From Xanthomonas sp. XNM01 (GTDB lineage Bacteria; Pseudomonadota; Gammaproteobacteria; Xanthomonadales; Xanthomonadaceae), in NCBI RefSeq assembly GCF_014851915.1, contig NZ_JACVAP010000003.1:248001-312000 (forward strand): a DNA stretch of 64,000 nucleotides, given 5' to 3'. The notes under the pieces were generated by a model that was not told the origin of the DNA, searched no databases, and worked only from the letters and a program-made list of their open reading frames with translations. Shown here piece by piece: positions 1-8,710 of the stretch (position 1 is its first letter; the number at the start of each line of letters is the position of its first letter). The position numbers were made by a program, and so were the translations under genes.

Positions 1-1703
1 GCGGCCAGCCAGGTCTCGATGTCGTCCGGCGGCACGTCCATCAGCCGCAGCGCGCCGTCCATCACCCGCTGGAACACCGGCGCAGACACGTAGCCGCCGC
101 CGTAGGTGGAGCCGCCCTTGGAGGTATCCGGATCGTCGATCACCACCGCCATCGCGAAGCGCGGATTGTCCACCGGCACCAGGCCGGCGAAGAACGCCAG
201 ATAGCGGCGCTCGTAGCTGCCGCCGCTGGCCTTGCGCGCGGTGCCGGACTTGCCGGCGACGTGGTAACCCAGGATGGCCGCGCGCGTGCCGGTGCCGCCC
301 GGCTCGGTGACCGTCTGCATCATCCGCACGACCTCGTCGGCGACCTTCGGCGACAGCACCTGGCGCGCCTCGCCGACGTTGCCCTTGACGAAAGTCGGCG
401 GCAGCGCGCGGCCGTGGTTGCCGAGCGTCGCGTAGGCATGCGCGATCTGCATCGGCGTCACCGCCATGTTGTAGCCGTAGGACATGACCTGCTTGTCGGT
501 GCCCGACCAGCGTGCAGGATCGGCCAGCAGCCCCGCCGCCTCGCCCGGGAAGCCGCTGCCGGTGCTGCGGCCGTAGCCCATGTTGCGGATGAACTCGTAG
601 AAATAGCGGTCCTCGAGCCTGTGCACCACCATCGACGAGCCCACGTTCGAGCTCTTGGTGATGATGCCGGTGGTATCGAGCACGCCGTAGTTGCGGAAGT
701 CGCTGGTCTTGAAACGCCCGTTCGGGATCCAGCCGGGGTTGGTGTTGAACGTGGTCGTCGGGGTGATGACGCCCTTCTCCAGCGCGGCCGCGATGGTGAT
801 CGGCTTCATCGTCGAGCCCGGCTCGAGCAGGTCGGTGACCGCGCGGTTGCGGCGCACGTCGGTGCTGCCGCCGCCCAGCGAATTGGGGTTGTAGCTGGGC
901 AGGTTGACCATCGCCAGCACTTCGCCGGTGGCCACGTCCAGCACCACCACCGAGCCGGCCGCCGCCTGGTGCTCGTCCAGCGCCGCACGCAGTTCGCGGT
1001 AGGCGAGATACTGGATGCGCCGGTCGATGCTGAGGGTCAGGTCCTTGCCCGGCTCGGCGGCGCGCACCAGCTCGATGCTCTCGACGATCCGACCGTGGCG
1101 GTCGCGGATCACGCGCTTGCTGCCCGGCTTGCCGGTCAGCCACTCGTCGAAGGCCAGCTCCAGGCCTTCCTGGCCGCGGTCGTCGATGTTGGTGAAGCCC
1201 AGCACGTGCGCCATCGCATCGCCCTGGGGATAGAACCGGCGGAACTCGCGCTGCGAGAACACGCCCGGCACCTCGTGGGCGAGGATCGCCTTGGCCTGGT
1301 CCGGGTTGATCCGGCGCTTGAGGTAGACGAACTCCTTGTCGGCCCGCTGCGACAGGCGCGCGGTCAGCTCGTCCGGCGCCACGCCCAGCGCCTTTGCCAG
1401 CTCGGGCAGCCGCTCGGGATGGCGCAGCAGCTCCTGCGGATTGCCCCAGACCGACTCGACCGGCGTCGACACCGCCACCGGCTCGCCGTTGCGGTCGGTG
1501 ATCATGCCGCGCGAGGTCGCGATCGGGATCTCGCGGACGAAGCGGGCCTCGCCCTGGCGCTGGTAGAACTCGGCATTGACCAGCTGCACGTAGGCGGCCC
1601 GGCCGACCAGGGCGACCGAGCACAGCCCGAGCGCGCAGGCGACCAGCGACATGCGGCTGCGCAGGTTGAAGATGTTGCGGCGCGCGCGGACGTTGCGCTT
1701 CAC
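1..1703 (-). CDS. ftsI: Peptidoglycan D,D-transpeptidase FtsI (PBP3), 3' end cut by window
   Basis: Septal class B penicillin-binding protein that cross-links peptidoglycan in the divisome, anchored in the inner membrane by one N-terminal helix. Translation shows a short basic cytoplasmic start ([10 protein letters not shown]), a membrane segment near residues 18-40, a dimerisation domain, then the transpeptidase domain. Its three motifs are intact: STMK (nucleophile Ser about residue 297), SSN (about 351) and KSGTA (about 485). The start is GTG at 1703, sharing GTGA with the ftsL stop; about 567 codons are visible and the C-terminus lies beyond base 1. It is the last visible gene of the mraZ-rsmH-ftsL-ftsI order typical of division and cell-wall clusters, and is presumably followed outside the window by mur genes. 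Confidence 0.95.
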   Translation of the reverse strand, partial: MKRNVRARRNIFNLRSRMSLVACALGLCSVALVGRAAYVQLVNAEFYQRQGEARFVREIPIATSRGMITDRNGEPVAVSTPVESVWGNPQELLRHPERLPELAKALGVAPDELTARLSQRADKEFVYLKRRINPDQAKAILAHEVPGVFSQREFRRFYPQGDAMAHVLGFTNIDDRGQEGLELAFDEWLTGKPGSKRVIRDRHGRIVESIELVRAAEPGKDLTLSIDRRIQYLAYRELRAALDEHQAAAGSVVVLDVATGEVLAMVNLPSYNPNSLGGGSTDVRRNRAVTDLLEPGSTMKPITIAAALEKGVITPTTTFNTNPGWIPNGRFKTSDFRNYGVLDTTGIITKSSNVGSSMVVHRLEDRYFYEFIRNMGYGRSTGSGFPGEAAGLLADPARWSGTDKQVMSYGYNMAVTPMQIAHAYATLGNHGRALPPTFVKGNVGEARQVLSPKVADEVVRMMQTVTEPGGTGTRAAILGYHVAGKSGTARKASGGSYERRYLAFFAGLVPVDNPRFAMAVVIDDPDTSKGGSTYGGGYVSAPVFQRVMDGALRLMDVPPDDIETWLA

Positions 1704-1963
1704 GGGCGCACCACCACGATGTCGTCCGCTTCCGGCAGCTTCATGCCCAGGCGCTCGCGTGCGACCTGGTCGATGCGGTTGGACTGGGCCCAGGTCGCCT
1801 GTTCCAGCTGCAGTCGGCCGAACTCGACGTTCAGTTCATCGCGGTCGCGCTCCAGCCCGGTCAGCTCGACGAACAGCTGGCGATGCCGGTAGCGCTCGTA
1901 GACCACGGCCAGCGCCGAACCGACGGTGGCCAGCAGCAGCACGCCGAGCAGGAAGCGGCTCAT
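1700..1963 (-). CDS. ftsL: Cell division protein FtsL
   Basis: Small bitopic divisome protein (87 aa) that forms the FtsQLB complex with FtsB and FtsQ and helps activate FtsWI. The sequence starts [20 protein letters not shown], a single membrane helix. A periplasmic coiled-coil region follows, rich in Leu and charged residues ([20 protein letters not shown]), ending with the family-typical [12 protein letters not shown] stretch. ATG at 1963 overlaps the rsmH stop (ATGA) and the stop overlaps the ftsI GTG, implying translational coupling through the cluster. FtsL diverges strongly in sequence, so the call rests on length, topology, the C-terminal motif and position between rsmH and ftsI. Confidence 0.92.
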   Translation of the reverse strand: MSRFLLGVLLLATVGSALAVVYERYRHRQLFVELTGLERDRDELNVEFGRLQLEQATWAQSNRIDQVARERLGMKLPEADDIVVVRP

Positions 1964-2949
1964 GCCGCACGCTCCGTCGCGCCCAGCTTCTCGGCCACCC
2001 GCAGCACCGCGCTGCGCGCGCGCGGATTGACGGCCAGTTCGGCCTCGTCGGCCTTGATGGCGCCGCTGATCGCCGACAGCGCCGGCACGAACACCTGCGC
2101 CTCGGGCAGCCGCCGGTTGGCCGGCGGCGCCTTGGCGTGCCGGTTGATGAACTGCTTGACGATGCGGTCTTCCAGCGAATGGAAGCTGATCACCGCCAGG
2201 CGCCCGCCGGGCTTCAGCGCGGCCAGGGCCGCATCCAGCCCGGCTTCGAGGTCGGCCAGCTCGCGGTTGATGTGGATGCGGATAGCCTGGAAGCTGCGCG
2301 TGGCCGGATGGATCTTGTCCTTGCCGCGCGGCATCACCGAGGCGATCAGGTCGGCCAGCTGCGCGGTGCGCAGCAGCGGCTGCTCGGCACGGCGGGCGAC
2401 GATCGCGCGGGCGATGCGGCGGCTCTGCTTTTCCTCGCCGTAGGTCCACAGCACGTCGGCGATCTGCCGCTCGTCGGCATGCGCCAGCCACTGCGCCGCG
2501 CTCTCGCCGGCGTCCGGGTCCATGCGCATGTCCAGCGGACCGTCCTTGCCGAACGAGAAGCCGCGACCGGCCACGTCCAGCTGCGGCGAGGACACGCCCA
2601 GGTCGAGCAGGATGCCGTCGAGCGAACCCGCCCCGGCGACCTGCGACAGGGTGGCGAAGCTGCCGCGGTGGATCGACACGCGCGGATCGGCGCCGAAGCT
2701 GCGCTCGGCCTCCATGATCGCGTCGGGATCCTTGTCCATCACCTGCAGCCGGCCTCCCGGGCCGAGTCGTTCCAGCACGCCGCGTGCATGGCCGCCGCGC
2801 CCGAACGTGCCGTCCAGGTAGCGACCTTCCTCGAGCACCCGCAACCCCTCGATGACCGGCGCGTACAACACGGGCACATGCACCGGCTGCGCGGGGTCAG
2901 CGGGGTGGCCGGCCTGCGCCTGCGTGCGCACCCGGTCACCCCCGGTCAC
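1960..2949 (-). CDS. rsmH: 16S rRNA (cytosine(1402)-N(4))-methyltransferase RsmH
   Basis: SAM-dependent methyltransferase that N4-methylates C1402 in the decoding centre of 16S rRNA; rsmI in this window adds the 2'-O-methyl on the same base. The 329-aa product shows the SAM motif [11 protein letters not shown] near residue 45, then [19 protein letters not shown] and [10 protein letters not shown], all conserved in MraW/RsmH. The start is GTG at 2949, overlapping the mraZ stop as GTGA. About 22 residues precede the usual beginning of homology (HVPVLY), so a slightly later start cannot be excluded. Second gene of the division/cell-wall cluster. Confidence 0.95.
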   Translation of the reverse strand: MTGGDRVRTQAQAGHPADPAQPVHVPVLYAPVIEGLRVLEEGRYLDGTFGRGGHARGVLERLGPGGRLQVMDKDPDAIMEAERSFGADPRVSIHRGSFATLSQVAGAGSLDGILLDLGVSSPQLDVAGRGFSFGKDGPLDMRMDPDAGESAAQWLAHADERQIADVLWTYGEEKQSRRIARAIVARRAEQPLLRTAQLADLIASVMPRGKDKIHPATRSFQAIRIHINRELADLEAGLDAALAALKPGGRLAVISFHSLEDRIVKQFINRHAKAPPANRRLPEAQVFVPALSAISGAIKADEAELAVNPRARSAVLRVAEKLGATERAA

Positions 2950-3392
2950 AGTTTCAAATCGAGCATGTGATCACTCAGATCCTCGTCGGTGATCACCTGA
3001 CGGATCTGCGCGTGATGCGCCTGCTCGCTCCACAGTTCGAACTTGTCGCCCATGCCCAGCAGCACGGCCTTCTTCTCGATGCCGACCGCGTTGCGGTGGC
3101 TGGCCGGGATGCTGATGCGGCCGTTGCCGTCCAGCTCCACCGGGGTCGCCGCACCGACCAGCTTCAACTGCAGCGCGCGATGCGCGGCACGGGTGCTGGG
3201 CAGCTTGTTGACGTCGTCGCGGACCCGCTGCCAGACCTTCTCCGGATACAGGTACAGCGAGCCGGACTCGAACGGGTTGTAGGTGATGACCAGGCGGTTT
3301 CCGCACTCGCGCGCGACCAGATCGCGGTAGGCCGTGGGCACGGCCAATCGCCCCTTGTCGTCCACTGTGATGGCGGTCTCGCCCTGGAACAC
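2946..3392 (-). CDS. mraZ: Transcriptional regulator MraZ
   Basis: AbrB-fold regulator that binds repeats in its own promoter and modulates the division/cell-wall operon. Translation begins [20 protein letters not shown] and carries the second swapped-hairpin repeat with [12 protein letters not shown], matching the two DxxGR motifs of the family. I chose the GTG at 3392, which gives 148 aa, the usual family length. An ATG at 3422 would add ten unrelated residues ([10 protein letters not shown]) and would sit directly against the presumed operator. Neither start has a strong Shine-Dalgarno. First gene of mraZ-rsmH-ftsL-ftsI, overlapping rsmH by four bases. Confidence 0.93.
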   Translation of the reverse strand: MFQGETAITVDDKGRLAVPTAYRDLVARECGNRLVITYNPFESGSLYLYPEKVWQRVRDDVNKLPSTRAAHRALQLKLVGAATPVELDGNGRISIPASHRNAVGIEKKAVLLGMGDKFELWSEQAHHAQIRQVITDEDLSDHMLDLKL

Positions 3393-3425
3393 GCTGCTGC
3401 ACCCGGCCGGTTGGGAACACATTCA

Positions 3426-3470
3426 ACCACGGAAAACCACAAAAATCCCGGTTTTCCCTCGTGCGCCCAC
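3426..3470 (-). promoter_or_regulatory. Putative MraZ operator: 10-bp-period GGG repeats
   Basis: Read on the minus strand, GTGGG, GAGGG, CGGGA, GTGGT and GTGGT occur at about 10-bp intervals, the first three best matching. MraZ in other bacteria binds direct TGGGN repeats separated by five bases (established). The array lies between a TTGACA promoter and the mraZ start, where autoregulation would act. The assignment to MraZ is inferred from spacing and position. Confidence 0.6.
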
Positions 3471-3497
3471 CTTAGGATTCACGAACAGAGTTGTCAA
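3469..3497 (-). promoter_or_regulatory. Putative sigma-70 promoter of the mraZ cluster
   Basis: On the minus strand a perfect TTGACA (-35, 3497-3492) is followed after 17 bp by TAAGGT (-10, 3474-3469), directly upstream of the MraZ-type repeats. The -10 is poor but the -35 and spacing are ideal. Confidence 0.5.
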
Positions 3498-3802
3498 CAG
3501 GCTGGCGGACCCAAAATCACCTGCCTGATCAACGAGTTGCAGCGATGTTCACAGACAAGTTCAAGGGTTGTCCACAAGTTGCTGTTTCGTCTCAAATTCC
3601 GAGATCAAGGTCTTGTGAAGGCCGTTCTTGGCACAGCCCGGGCGGCATGCCGGCCAGCGCGCCCGGCTGGGCGTGAAGGCACCGGGACTGCGCGCCCCCT
3701 ACGGTCCGGATCCGGCCGGACCCCCGCCGGAACCGGCCGCAGGACGCACGCGCGCATCGGCCGGGCCACCCGGAGGTGACCCGGCCGATGCGGGAAGGAG
3801 GT
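3498..3802. other. Gene-free stretch between the mra promoter and rnpB
   Basis: No convincing coding sequence in about 300 bases. It has a single DnaA-box-like TTGTCCACAA at 3568-3577 and a GC-rich half (3650-3800) with small inverted repeats such as GTCCGG/CCGGAC near 3703-3720, just beyond the rnpB 3' end. Nothing else is supported. Confidence 0.5.
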
Positions 3803-4156
3803 GGCGGAGCCGGCCGATAAGCCGGGTTCTGTCGTGGACAGTCATTCCTCTAGGCGCCGCGTCACCGCGACGCTCAAGCAACCTACCCGGACCCGACGCG
3901 GGCCGCGTCATGAGGTCCCTATTTGGTCTTGCTCCCGGTGGGGTTTGCCGTGCCGGTCCGTTACCGGACTCGCGGTGCGCTCTTACCGCACCATTTCACC
4001 CTTGCCGGCCTTCCGGAGAAGACGTAGGCGGTATCTTTCTGTTGCACTTTCCGTCGACTCGCGCCGCCCAGGCGTTACCTGGCACCGTGCCCTGTGGAGC
4101 CCGGACTTTCCTCGGCGTTCCCGAAGGAACGACGCGACTGTCTGGCCGGCTCCGCC
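3803..4156 (-). ncRNA. rnpB: RNase P RNA, class A (rnpB)
   Basis: Catalytic RNA of ribonuclease P, which trims tRNA 5' leaders. On the minus strand the 5' part contains CCAGACAGTCGC, then GAGGAAAGTCCGGGCTCC and CAACAGAAAGATACCGCC. The 3' part contains AGAGGAATGACTGTCC and CAGAACCCGGCTTATCGGCC; all are universally conserved class A blocks. The ends are set by a perfect 13-bp P1 helix formed by 4144-4156 and 3803-3815, giving about 354 nt. A GACAAT element (4168-4163), seven bases upstream of the 5' end, is a plausible -10. True ends may differ by a few bases. Confidence 0.95.
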
Positions 4157-4195
4157 GCGCGCATTGTCGCATGTAATGCCGGGGACCGGGCCGGA

Positions 4196-5329
4196 TCAGG
4201 GCTGGCGCAGCCCGCTCTCGATGCGCCCGAGCCAGGCCGCCAGCTCCGGGTCGCGCGACGCCGGAGGAAACAGTCCGGCGAGCGCATCGGCCAGGGTCCC
4301 GTCCGGGTCGCTGCGCTGCAGCTGCCTGGCCGACAGGCAGGCCAGCATCCGCAGCCGCGCGCGCAGACGTGGCGCGTCGCCCTGCGCCGCCAGCGCCCGC
4401 AGTTCCACCGCGGGCGCGGCGCGATCGGCGGCCGCGGCGGCCTGCGCGTAACGGTGGGCCGCGTCGTACAGCACCGCGGTATTGAGGCAGTCGGCCTCGG
4501 CCTGGGCCATGGCGAGCACCAGCCGATCCTTGAACGCCGGTTCGGTCGAGCCGCCGACCACGCCCCAGATCGCCGCGCGTTGCGCAGCCACCAGACCGGG
4601 ATGGACTTCCAGCAGATCGGCCAGACGCCGCTGCGCCTGTCGGCGCTCCGCCGGCAGCGTGCCGGCGCGGCGCCAGGCATCGATCAGGACGTCGAACGCG
4701 GCTGCGGCGTCGCCCCGTTCCAGCAGCGTCGCAAGCGCCAGCGCGGCACGCACCTGCAGGGTGTCGCGCTCCGACCCGTCGGGAAGGGCCTGCAGCTGGC
4801 GTTCGACCTCGGGCCAGACCGCACGCAGTGCCGCGGTCTCGCCTTCATCCATCGACATCGGGCGCAGCGACACCGCGCTCGCCATGCCCACCTGCAGTGC
4901 CGCCCAGTCCACGCCGCCGTCGAGCCGCCGGCCGGCGCGGCTGGCGTGGATCGCCCCGATGACCCGCGCCGCGTCCGCGTCGACGGTGTCCGCCCGGGTC
5001 AGCAGCAGCATGGCCTCGCGGATGGGCCAGGGCCGGGCGAGGTCGTCCGGCAAGGCGGGCACACCGGCCCGCGCCGCACCGTCGCCATCCACGCGCCGCT
5101 CCTGCAGCCGCTGGTCGATCAGGTCCAGATACAGCAGCGCCAGCAGCGCATCAGGAGCGGACCGCCCCGCCCTGCGCCGATAGACCTCGCAGCGCGCGCG
5201 CGCGTCCTCCAGCTCCCGGGCCTCGGCACCGGAGCCCGCACGGCAGGCCTCGCGCAGTGCGGCAGGCGCCCCTGCCTGCGCCGTTCCCGCAACCATCAGC
5301 AGCGCCGCGATCCATCCGGCCCGTTTCAT
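4196..5329 (-). CDS. Exported alpha-helical protein of unknown function
   Basis: I do not recognise this 377-aa protein. ATG at 5329 is chosen because GGAGGA lies five bases upstream; an ATG at 5347 would add six residues. It starts MKRAGWIAALLMVAGTAQAG, a clear Sec signal peptide with an AQA-type cleavage site. The mature part is Ala/Arg/Leu-rich, predicted helical, with several Cys residues and no recognisable catalytic motif; the repeat-like helical pattern could be TPR/Sel1-like. It stands alone between rnpB and rsmI on the minus strand, probably monocistronic. It most likely acts in the periplasm, but no function can be assigned. Confidence 0.75.
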   Translation of the reverse strand: MKRAGWIAALLMVAGTAQAGAPAALREACRAGSGAEARELEDARARCEVYRRRAGRSAPDALLALLYLDLIDQRLQERRVDGDGAARAGVPALPDDLARPWPIREAMLLLTRADTVDADAARVIGAIHASRAGRRLDGGVDWAALQVGMASAVSLRPMSMDEGETAALRAVWPEVERQLQALPDGSERDTLQVRAALALATLLERGDAAAAFDVLIDAWRRAGTLPAERRQAQRRLADLLEVHPGLVAAQRAAIWGVVGGSTEPAFKDRLVLAMAQAEADCLNTAVLYDAAHRYAQAAAAADRAAPAVELRALAAQGDAPRLRARLRMLACLSARQLQRSDPDGTLADALAGLFPPASRDPELAAWLGRIESGLRQP

Positions 5330-5535
5330 CCGCGTCCTCCACGACATCCGTTCGCCGATTGTCGCGCAGACGCCGAGCGTCCAGGCGCCAGCACGCTCGC
5401 GACAGGCCGGGCGCAGCCCTCAGCGACCGGCTGAACACCGGGGATGCACGGTTCATCGAACTCGATGCAGCGGCCCGTCAGGCGGATGCGCGGCCACGCG
5501 ATGGGGCCGGCCTTCCGCGCATCGCGCCAGGCGCC

Positions 5536-6390
5536 TCAGTCCCCGGCATCGGCCTCGGCATTGCCCATGCCGTACAACGCCTTGCGCGGCGCCCCGGTGA
5601 TCTCGGCGGCGAGCCTGGCCGCGGCCGACGGGGGCAGGTGGCGGTTGAGCAGTGCGTAGACGCGGCGCCCTTCGGCCAGCTGCGCATCGGCATTCTCGCC
5701 CGCACCCTCCACGATCACCACGAACTCGCCCTTGCGCTGGTTGTCGTCGGCCTCCACCTGCGCGTGCAGCTGCGCCAGCGTGCCGTCGAGCACGGTCTCG
5801 AACAGTTTGGTCAGCTCGCGCGCGAGCACTGCCGGGCGGGCATCGCCGAACGCGGCGCGCAGGTCGGCCAGCGATTCGGCGATGCGGTGCGAGGACTCGT
5901 AGAACACCAGCGTGCGCGGCTCGCCGGCCAGCGCCTGCAGCCGCTCGCGGCGGGCCGAGGCCTTGGCCGGCAGGAAACCCTCGAACGCGAAGCGGTCGCT
6001 GGGCAGCCCGGCCACGCTGAGCGCGGCGATCAGCGCCGACGGCCCCGGCACCGGGCTGACCCGGATTCCGGCGGCGCGCGCGGCCCGCACCAGGCGGTAG
6101 CCGGGGTCGCTGACCAGCGGTGTGCCCGCGTCGCTGACCAGGGCCAGCGACTCGCCGGCCTGCAGCCGTGCGACCAGGCGCTCGGCCATCGCCTGCTCGT
6201 TGTGCTCGTGCAGGGCCAGCAGCGGCGTGCCGATCCCGAAGTGCGCCATCAGCTGCGCGCTGCGCCGGGTGTCCTCGGCGCAGATCGCCGCGACCTCGCG
6301 CAGGACCTGCTGCGCCCGTGGCGACAGGTCGCCCAGGTTGCCGATCGGCGTGGCGACGATGTGGAGCGTGGCGGATGCGTGGGCGTGCAT
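5536..6390 (-). CDS. rsmI: 16S rRNA (cytidine(1402)-2'-O)-methyltransferase RsmI
   Basis: SAM-dependent methyltransferase of the tetrapyrrole-methylase fold that 2'-O-methylates C1402 of 16S rRNA. The 284-aa product begins MHAHASATLHIVATPIGNLGD and contains CAEDTRRS, LVSDAGTPLVSDPG, PVPGPSALIAALS and FYESSHRI, the diagnostic RsmI/YraL blocks. The C-terminal part carries ELTKLFET and KGEFVVIVEG. ATG at 6390 is the natural start, although its Shine-Dalgarno is weak. It is divergent from lpoA with a 69-bp shared upstream region; rsmI-lpoA-yraN is a common gammaproteobacterial neighbourhood. Confidence 0.96.
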   Translation of the reverse strand: MHAHASATLHIVATPIGNLGDLSPRAQQVLREVAAICAEDTRRSAQLMAHFGIGTPLLALHEHNEQAMAERLVARLQAGESLALVSDAGTPLVSDPGYRLVRAARAAGIRVSPVPGPSALIAALSVAGLPSDRFAFEGFLPAKASARRERLQALAGEPRTLVFYESSHRIAESLADLRAAFGDARPAVLARELTKLFETVLDGTLAQLHAQVEADDNQRKGEFVVIVEGAGENADAQLAEGRRVYALLNRHLPPSAAARLAAEITGAPRKALYGMGNAEADAGD

Positions 6391-6459
6391 GAGGCAGGGA
6401 TCCGTGGAAAGGTAGAATCGTAAGCCCTTTCCCCGGAACGGCCGGGCACCGAGGACCAC

Positions 6460-8214
6460 ATGCAGACCCACGCGCGACAGGCAAGGCTTCCATTCCGCTA
6501 CCACTGGCTGGTTCCCGGCCTGGCCCTGCTGTTGGCATCCGGCTGCACGACCATGGCCACCTCCACGGTCCAGGCCCCGGAGCAGACCGCGGCGCTGGCC
6601 CTGCTCGAGAGCGGCCAGGCCGGGCAGGCGGCGCAGCAGCTCGAAACACTGGCCGCGACCGCTACCGGCCAGCAGCGCAATGCCCTGCTGGCCGATGCCG
6701 CCTTCGCCTGGCACGAGGCCGGCGATGCCGCGCGCGCGCGCGCCGTGGCTGCCCAGTTCGATCCGCGTCGGCTCGGCGGCGCCAGCCGCGCGCGCCTGTC
6801 GCTGATGCAGGCCGAGCAGGCGATCGCCGCGCAGCAGCCGGGCAGCGTGCAGGCCACGCTGGTCGGCGATCCCGCCACGTTGCCGGTGTGGCTGCAGGCG
6901 CGCTGGCAGCTGGCCAGCGCGGCGGGCCTGGAAGCCGGTGGCGACGTGATCGGCGCCGCCGCCGCGCGCGCACGCGCGGACACCTCGCTGCATGCGCAGC
7001 AGCGCGAGGACAACCGCCGCGCGATCGAGCGCCTGCTGTCCTCGGTCGACGATGCCACCCTGTCCGCACGCGCCGCCGCGCTGCCGGCCGGCGATCCGCT
7101 CTACAACTTCGCCGGCCGCGCGCTCGCCCGCCGCGGCCTGCCGCTGCCGCGTGCGTTCGACCGGGGCGAAGGCTGGAACTTCGACGCCGCCGGCCGGCCG
7201 CCGGCCGCCAGCGACGGCTATCGGCCGCCGGTGAAGCTGGCGGTGCTGCTGCCGCTCTCCGGCCAGCTCGCCACGGCCGCCGGCCCGGTCCGCGATGGCC
7301 TGCTGGCCGGCTACTACGGCGAGCGCCGCACCCGCCCGCAGATCAGTTTCTACGACACAGCCGGCACCCCGGCCGGTGCGGTCGCCGCGTATGCGAAGGC
7401 CGTCTCGGAAGGCAACGACTTCGTGGTCGGCCCGCTCGGTCGCGACGAGGTCGGCGCGGTGTTCCGCGAGGCCTCGGCCAGCGTCCCGAGCCTGGCGCTG
7501 AACCGCGCCGCGGCCACGCCGCCGCCGGGCCACCTGATGTTCTCGCTGGCGCCGGAAGACGACGGCATCGCGGCGGCCGAGTACCTGATCGCGCGCGAGC
7601 ACCGCAACGTGCTGCTGATCGGCAGCAACGACGACAACGGCCAGCGTGCCGTGCAGGCGTTCCGCGAGCGCCTGGCCGAGCGCGGTGGCCGCGTGGCCGG
7701 CAGCATCAACGTCGGCGAACAGCCCGGCGACCTCTCCGCCCAGCTGGTCGCCGCCTCGGCGGCCGGGGCCGACGCGGTGTTCCTGGCCGTACGCGGCCCG
7801 CAGGCGCGGGCGCTGGTGCCGCAGCTGGCGCTGGCCGGCCTCGCCGGCCGCACCCGGGTCGCCAGTTCGCAGCTGACCAGCGGCACCGGCAAGGCCGACG
7901 AGGACCTGGTGCTGGACGGCATCGTGTTCCCGACCGAAGCCTGGCCGGCGCGCAGCGTCGCCGGCCTGCCTTCGGGCGGGCAGGCGGCCGAGATGGTGCC
8001 GACCGCGCGCGGTGCGGCGGCACGCCTGTTCGCGTTCGGCTACGACGCCTGGCGCATCACCGGCTACCTCGAACAGCTGGCGACGCGTGCCGACGGCAAG
8101 CTGGACGGAGCGACCGGCACGCTGCGCCTGGACGGCTTCGGCAACATCCTGCGCAGCCCCGCCTGGGCGACCTTCAGCGGCGGCGCCCCGGTGCCGCTGC
8201 GCGATGGCGGCTGA
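6460..8214 (+). CDS. lpoA: Penicillin-binding protein activator LpoA
   Basis: Outer-membrane lipoprotein that reaches across the periplasm to stimulate the synthase PBP1A. The 584-aa product has a lipoprotein signal with lipobox LASGC (Cys29). A helical TPR-like N-terminal domain follows (about 40-250), then a periplasmic-binding-protein-like C-terminal domain starting near [14 protein letters not shown] (about 258), with [11 protein letters not shown] and [10 protein letters not shown] blocks typical of LppC/LpoA. A TAGAAT hexamer at 6413-6418 is a plausible -10, without a clear -35. It overlaps yraN by 11 bases, indicating co-transcription, and is divergent from rsmI, as in relatives. Confidence 0.9.
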   Translation: MQTHARQARLPFRYHWLVPGLALLLASGCTTMATSTVQAPEQTAALALLESGQAGQAAQQLETLAATATGQQRNALLADAAFAWHEAGDAARARAVAAQFDPRRLGGASRARLSLMQAEQAIAAQQPGSVQATLVGDPATLPVWLQARWQLASAAGLEAGGDVIGAAAARARADTSLHAQQREDNRRAIERLLSSVDDATLSARAAALPAGDPLYNFAGRALARRGLPLPRAFDRGEGWNFDAAGRPPAASDGYRPPVKLAVLLPLSGQLATAAGPVRDGLLAGYYGERRTRPQISFYDTAGTPAGAVAAYAKAVSEGNDFVVGPLGRDEVGAVFREASASVPSLALNRAAATPPPGHLMFSLAPEDDGIAAAEYLIAREHRNVLLIGSNDDNGQRAVQAFRERLAERGGRVAGSINVGEQPGDLSAQLVAASAAGADAVFLAVRGPQARALVPQLALAGLAGRTRVASSQLTSGTGKADEDLVLDGIVFPTEAWPARSVAGLPSGGQAAEMVPTARGAAARLFAFGYDAWRITGYLEQLATRADGKLDGATGTLRLDGFGNILRSPAWATFSGGAPVPLRDGG

Positions 8215-8584
8215 TCGCCGCGAACGCGGGCAGCGGATCGAAGCCGCCGCCCGCCAGCACCTGCAGCGCGCCGGGCTGCGCTTCCTCGCCGGCAATGTGG
8301 GCTATCGCGGTGGCGAACTCGACCTGGTGATGCAGGACGACCGCAGCGGCACGGTGGTGTTCGTCGAGGTGCGCTACCGCGCCTCGCGCACGTTCGGCGG
8401 CGGCGCCGCTTCGGTCGACCGGGCCAAGCGCCGGCGCCTGATCCAGGCCGCGCAGCTGTACCTGGCCGCGCACCCGGCGCTGGCGCTGGCGCCCTGCCGT
8501 TTCGACGTGGCCGCTGCCAGCGGCGATCCGGACGCACCCCGTATCGACTGGATCGTCGACGCCTTCCGCCTCGACGACGTCTGA
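8204..8584 (+). CDS. yraN: YraN family (UPF0102) nuclease-fold protein
   Basis: Protein of 126 aa starting [20 protein letters not shown], with the UPF0102 pattern [13 protein letters not shown]...VVFVEVRYR. These are the Glu/Asp and E-x-K/R-like positions of a restriction-endonuclease-like fold. The cellular role is poorly defined, and nuclease activity is an inference from the fold. The ATG at 8204 lies inside the end of lpoA (11-bp overlap), so translation is probably coupled. The lpoA-yraN pair is conserved in many gammaproteobacteria, which supports the start and the assignment. Confidence 0.9.
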   Translation: MAADRRERGQRIEAAARQHLQRAGLRFLAGNVGYRGGELDLVMQDDRSGTVVFVEVRYRASRTFGGGAASVDRAKRRRLIQAAQLYLAAHPALALAPCRFDVAAASGDPDAPRIDWIVDAFRLDDV

Positions 8585-8710
8585 TCGCGCCCACGGCCGC
8601 GGTGTGCCGCTGCCATGCGGACGCGGTCGGACGATGCTCGGCCCAGGTCCGCCGGCCAGCCTGAACCAGCCGCCGGCATGCCAGTTGGCCGGCACGCCTA
8701 CAATTGCCCG

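Noticed and set aside
261-1892. 543-codon plus-strand frame opposite ftsI/ftsL
   Set aside because: Antisense to an intact FtsI with all three catalytic motifs; no recognisable protein.
3568-3577. TTGTCCACAA resembling a DnaA box, near mraZ
   Set aside because: Single imperfect box, no dnaA, dnaN, parAB or AT-rich unwinding region nearby; not an origin.
3858-3872. GCGTC-N5-GACGC inverted repeat resembling part of the shared palindrome
   Set aside because: It lies inside the RNase P RNA helix structure and has the opposite arm order (GCGTC first), so it is not a third operator copy.
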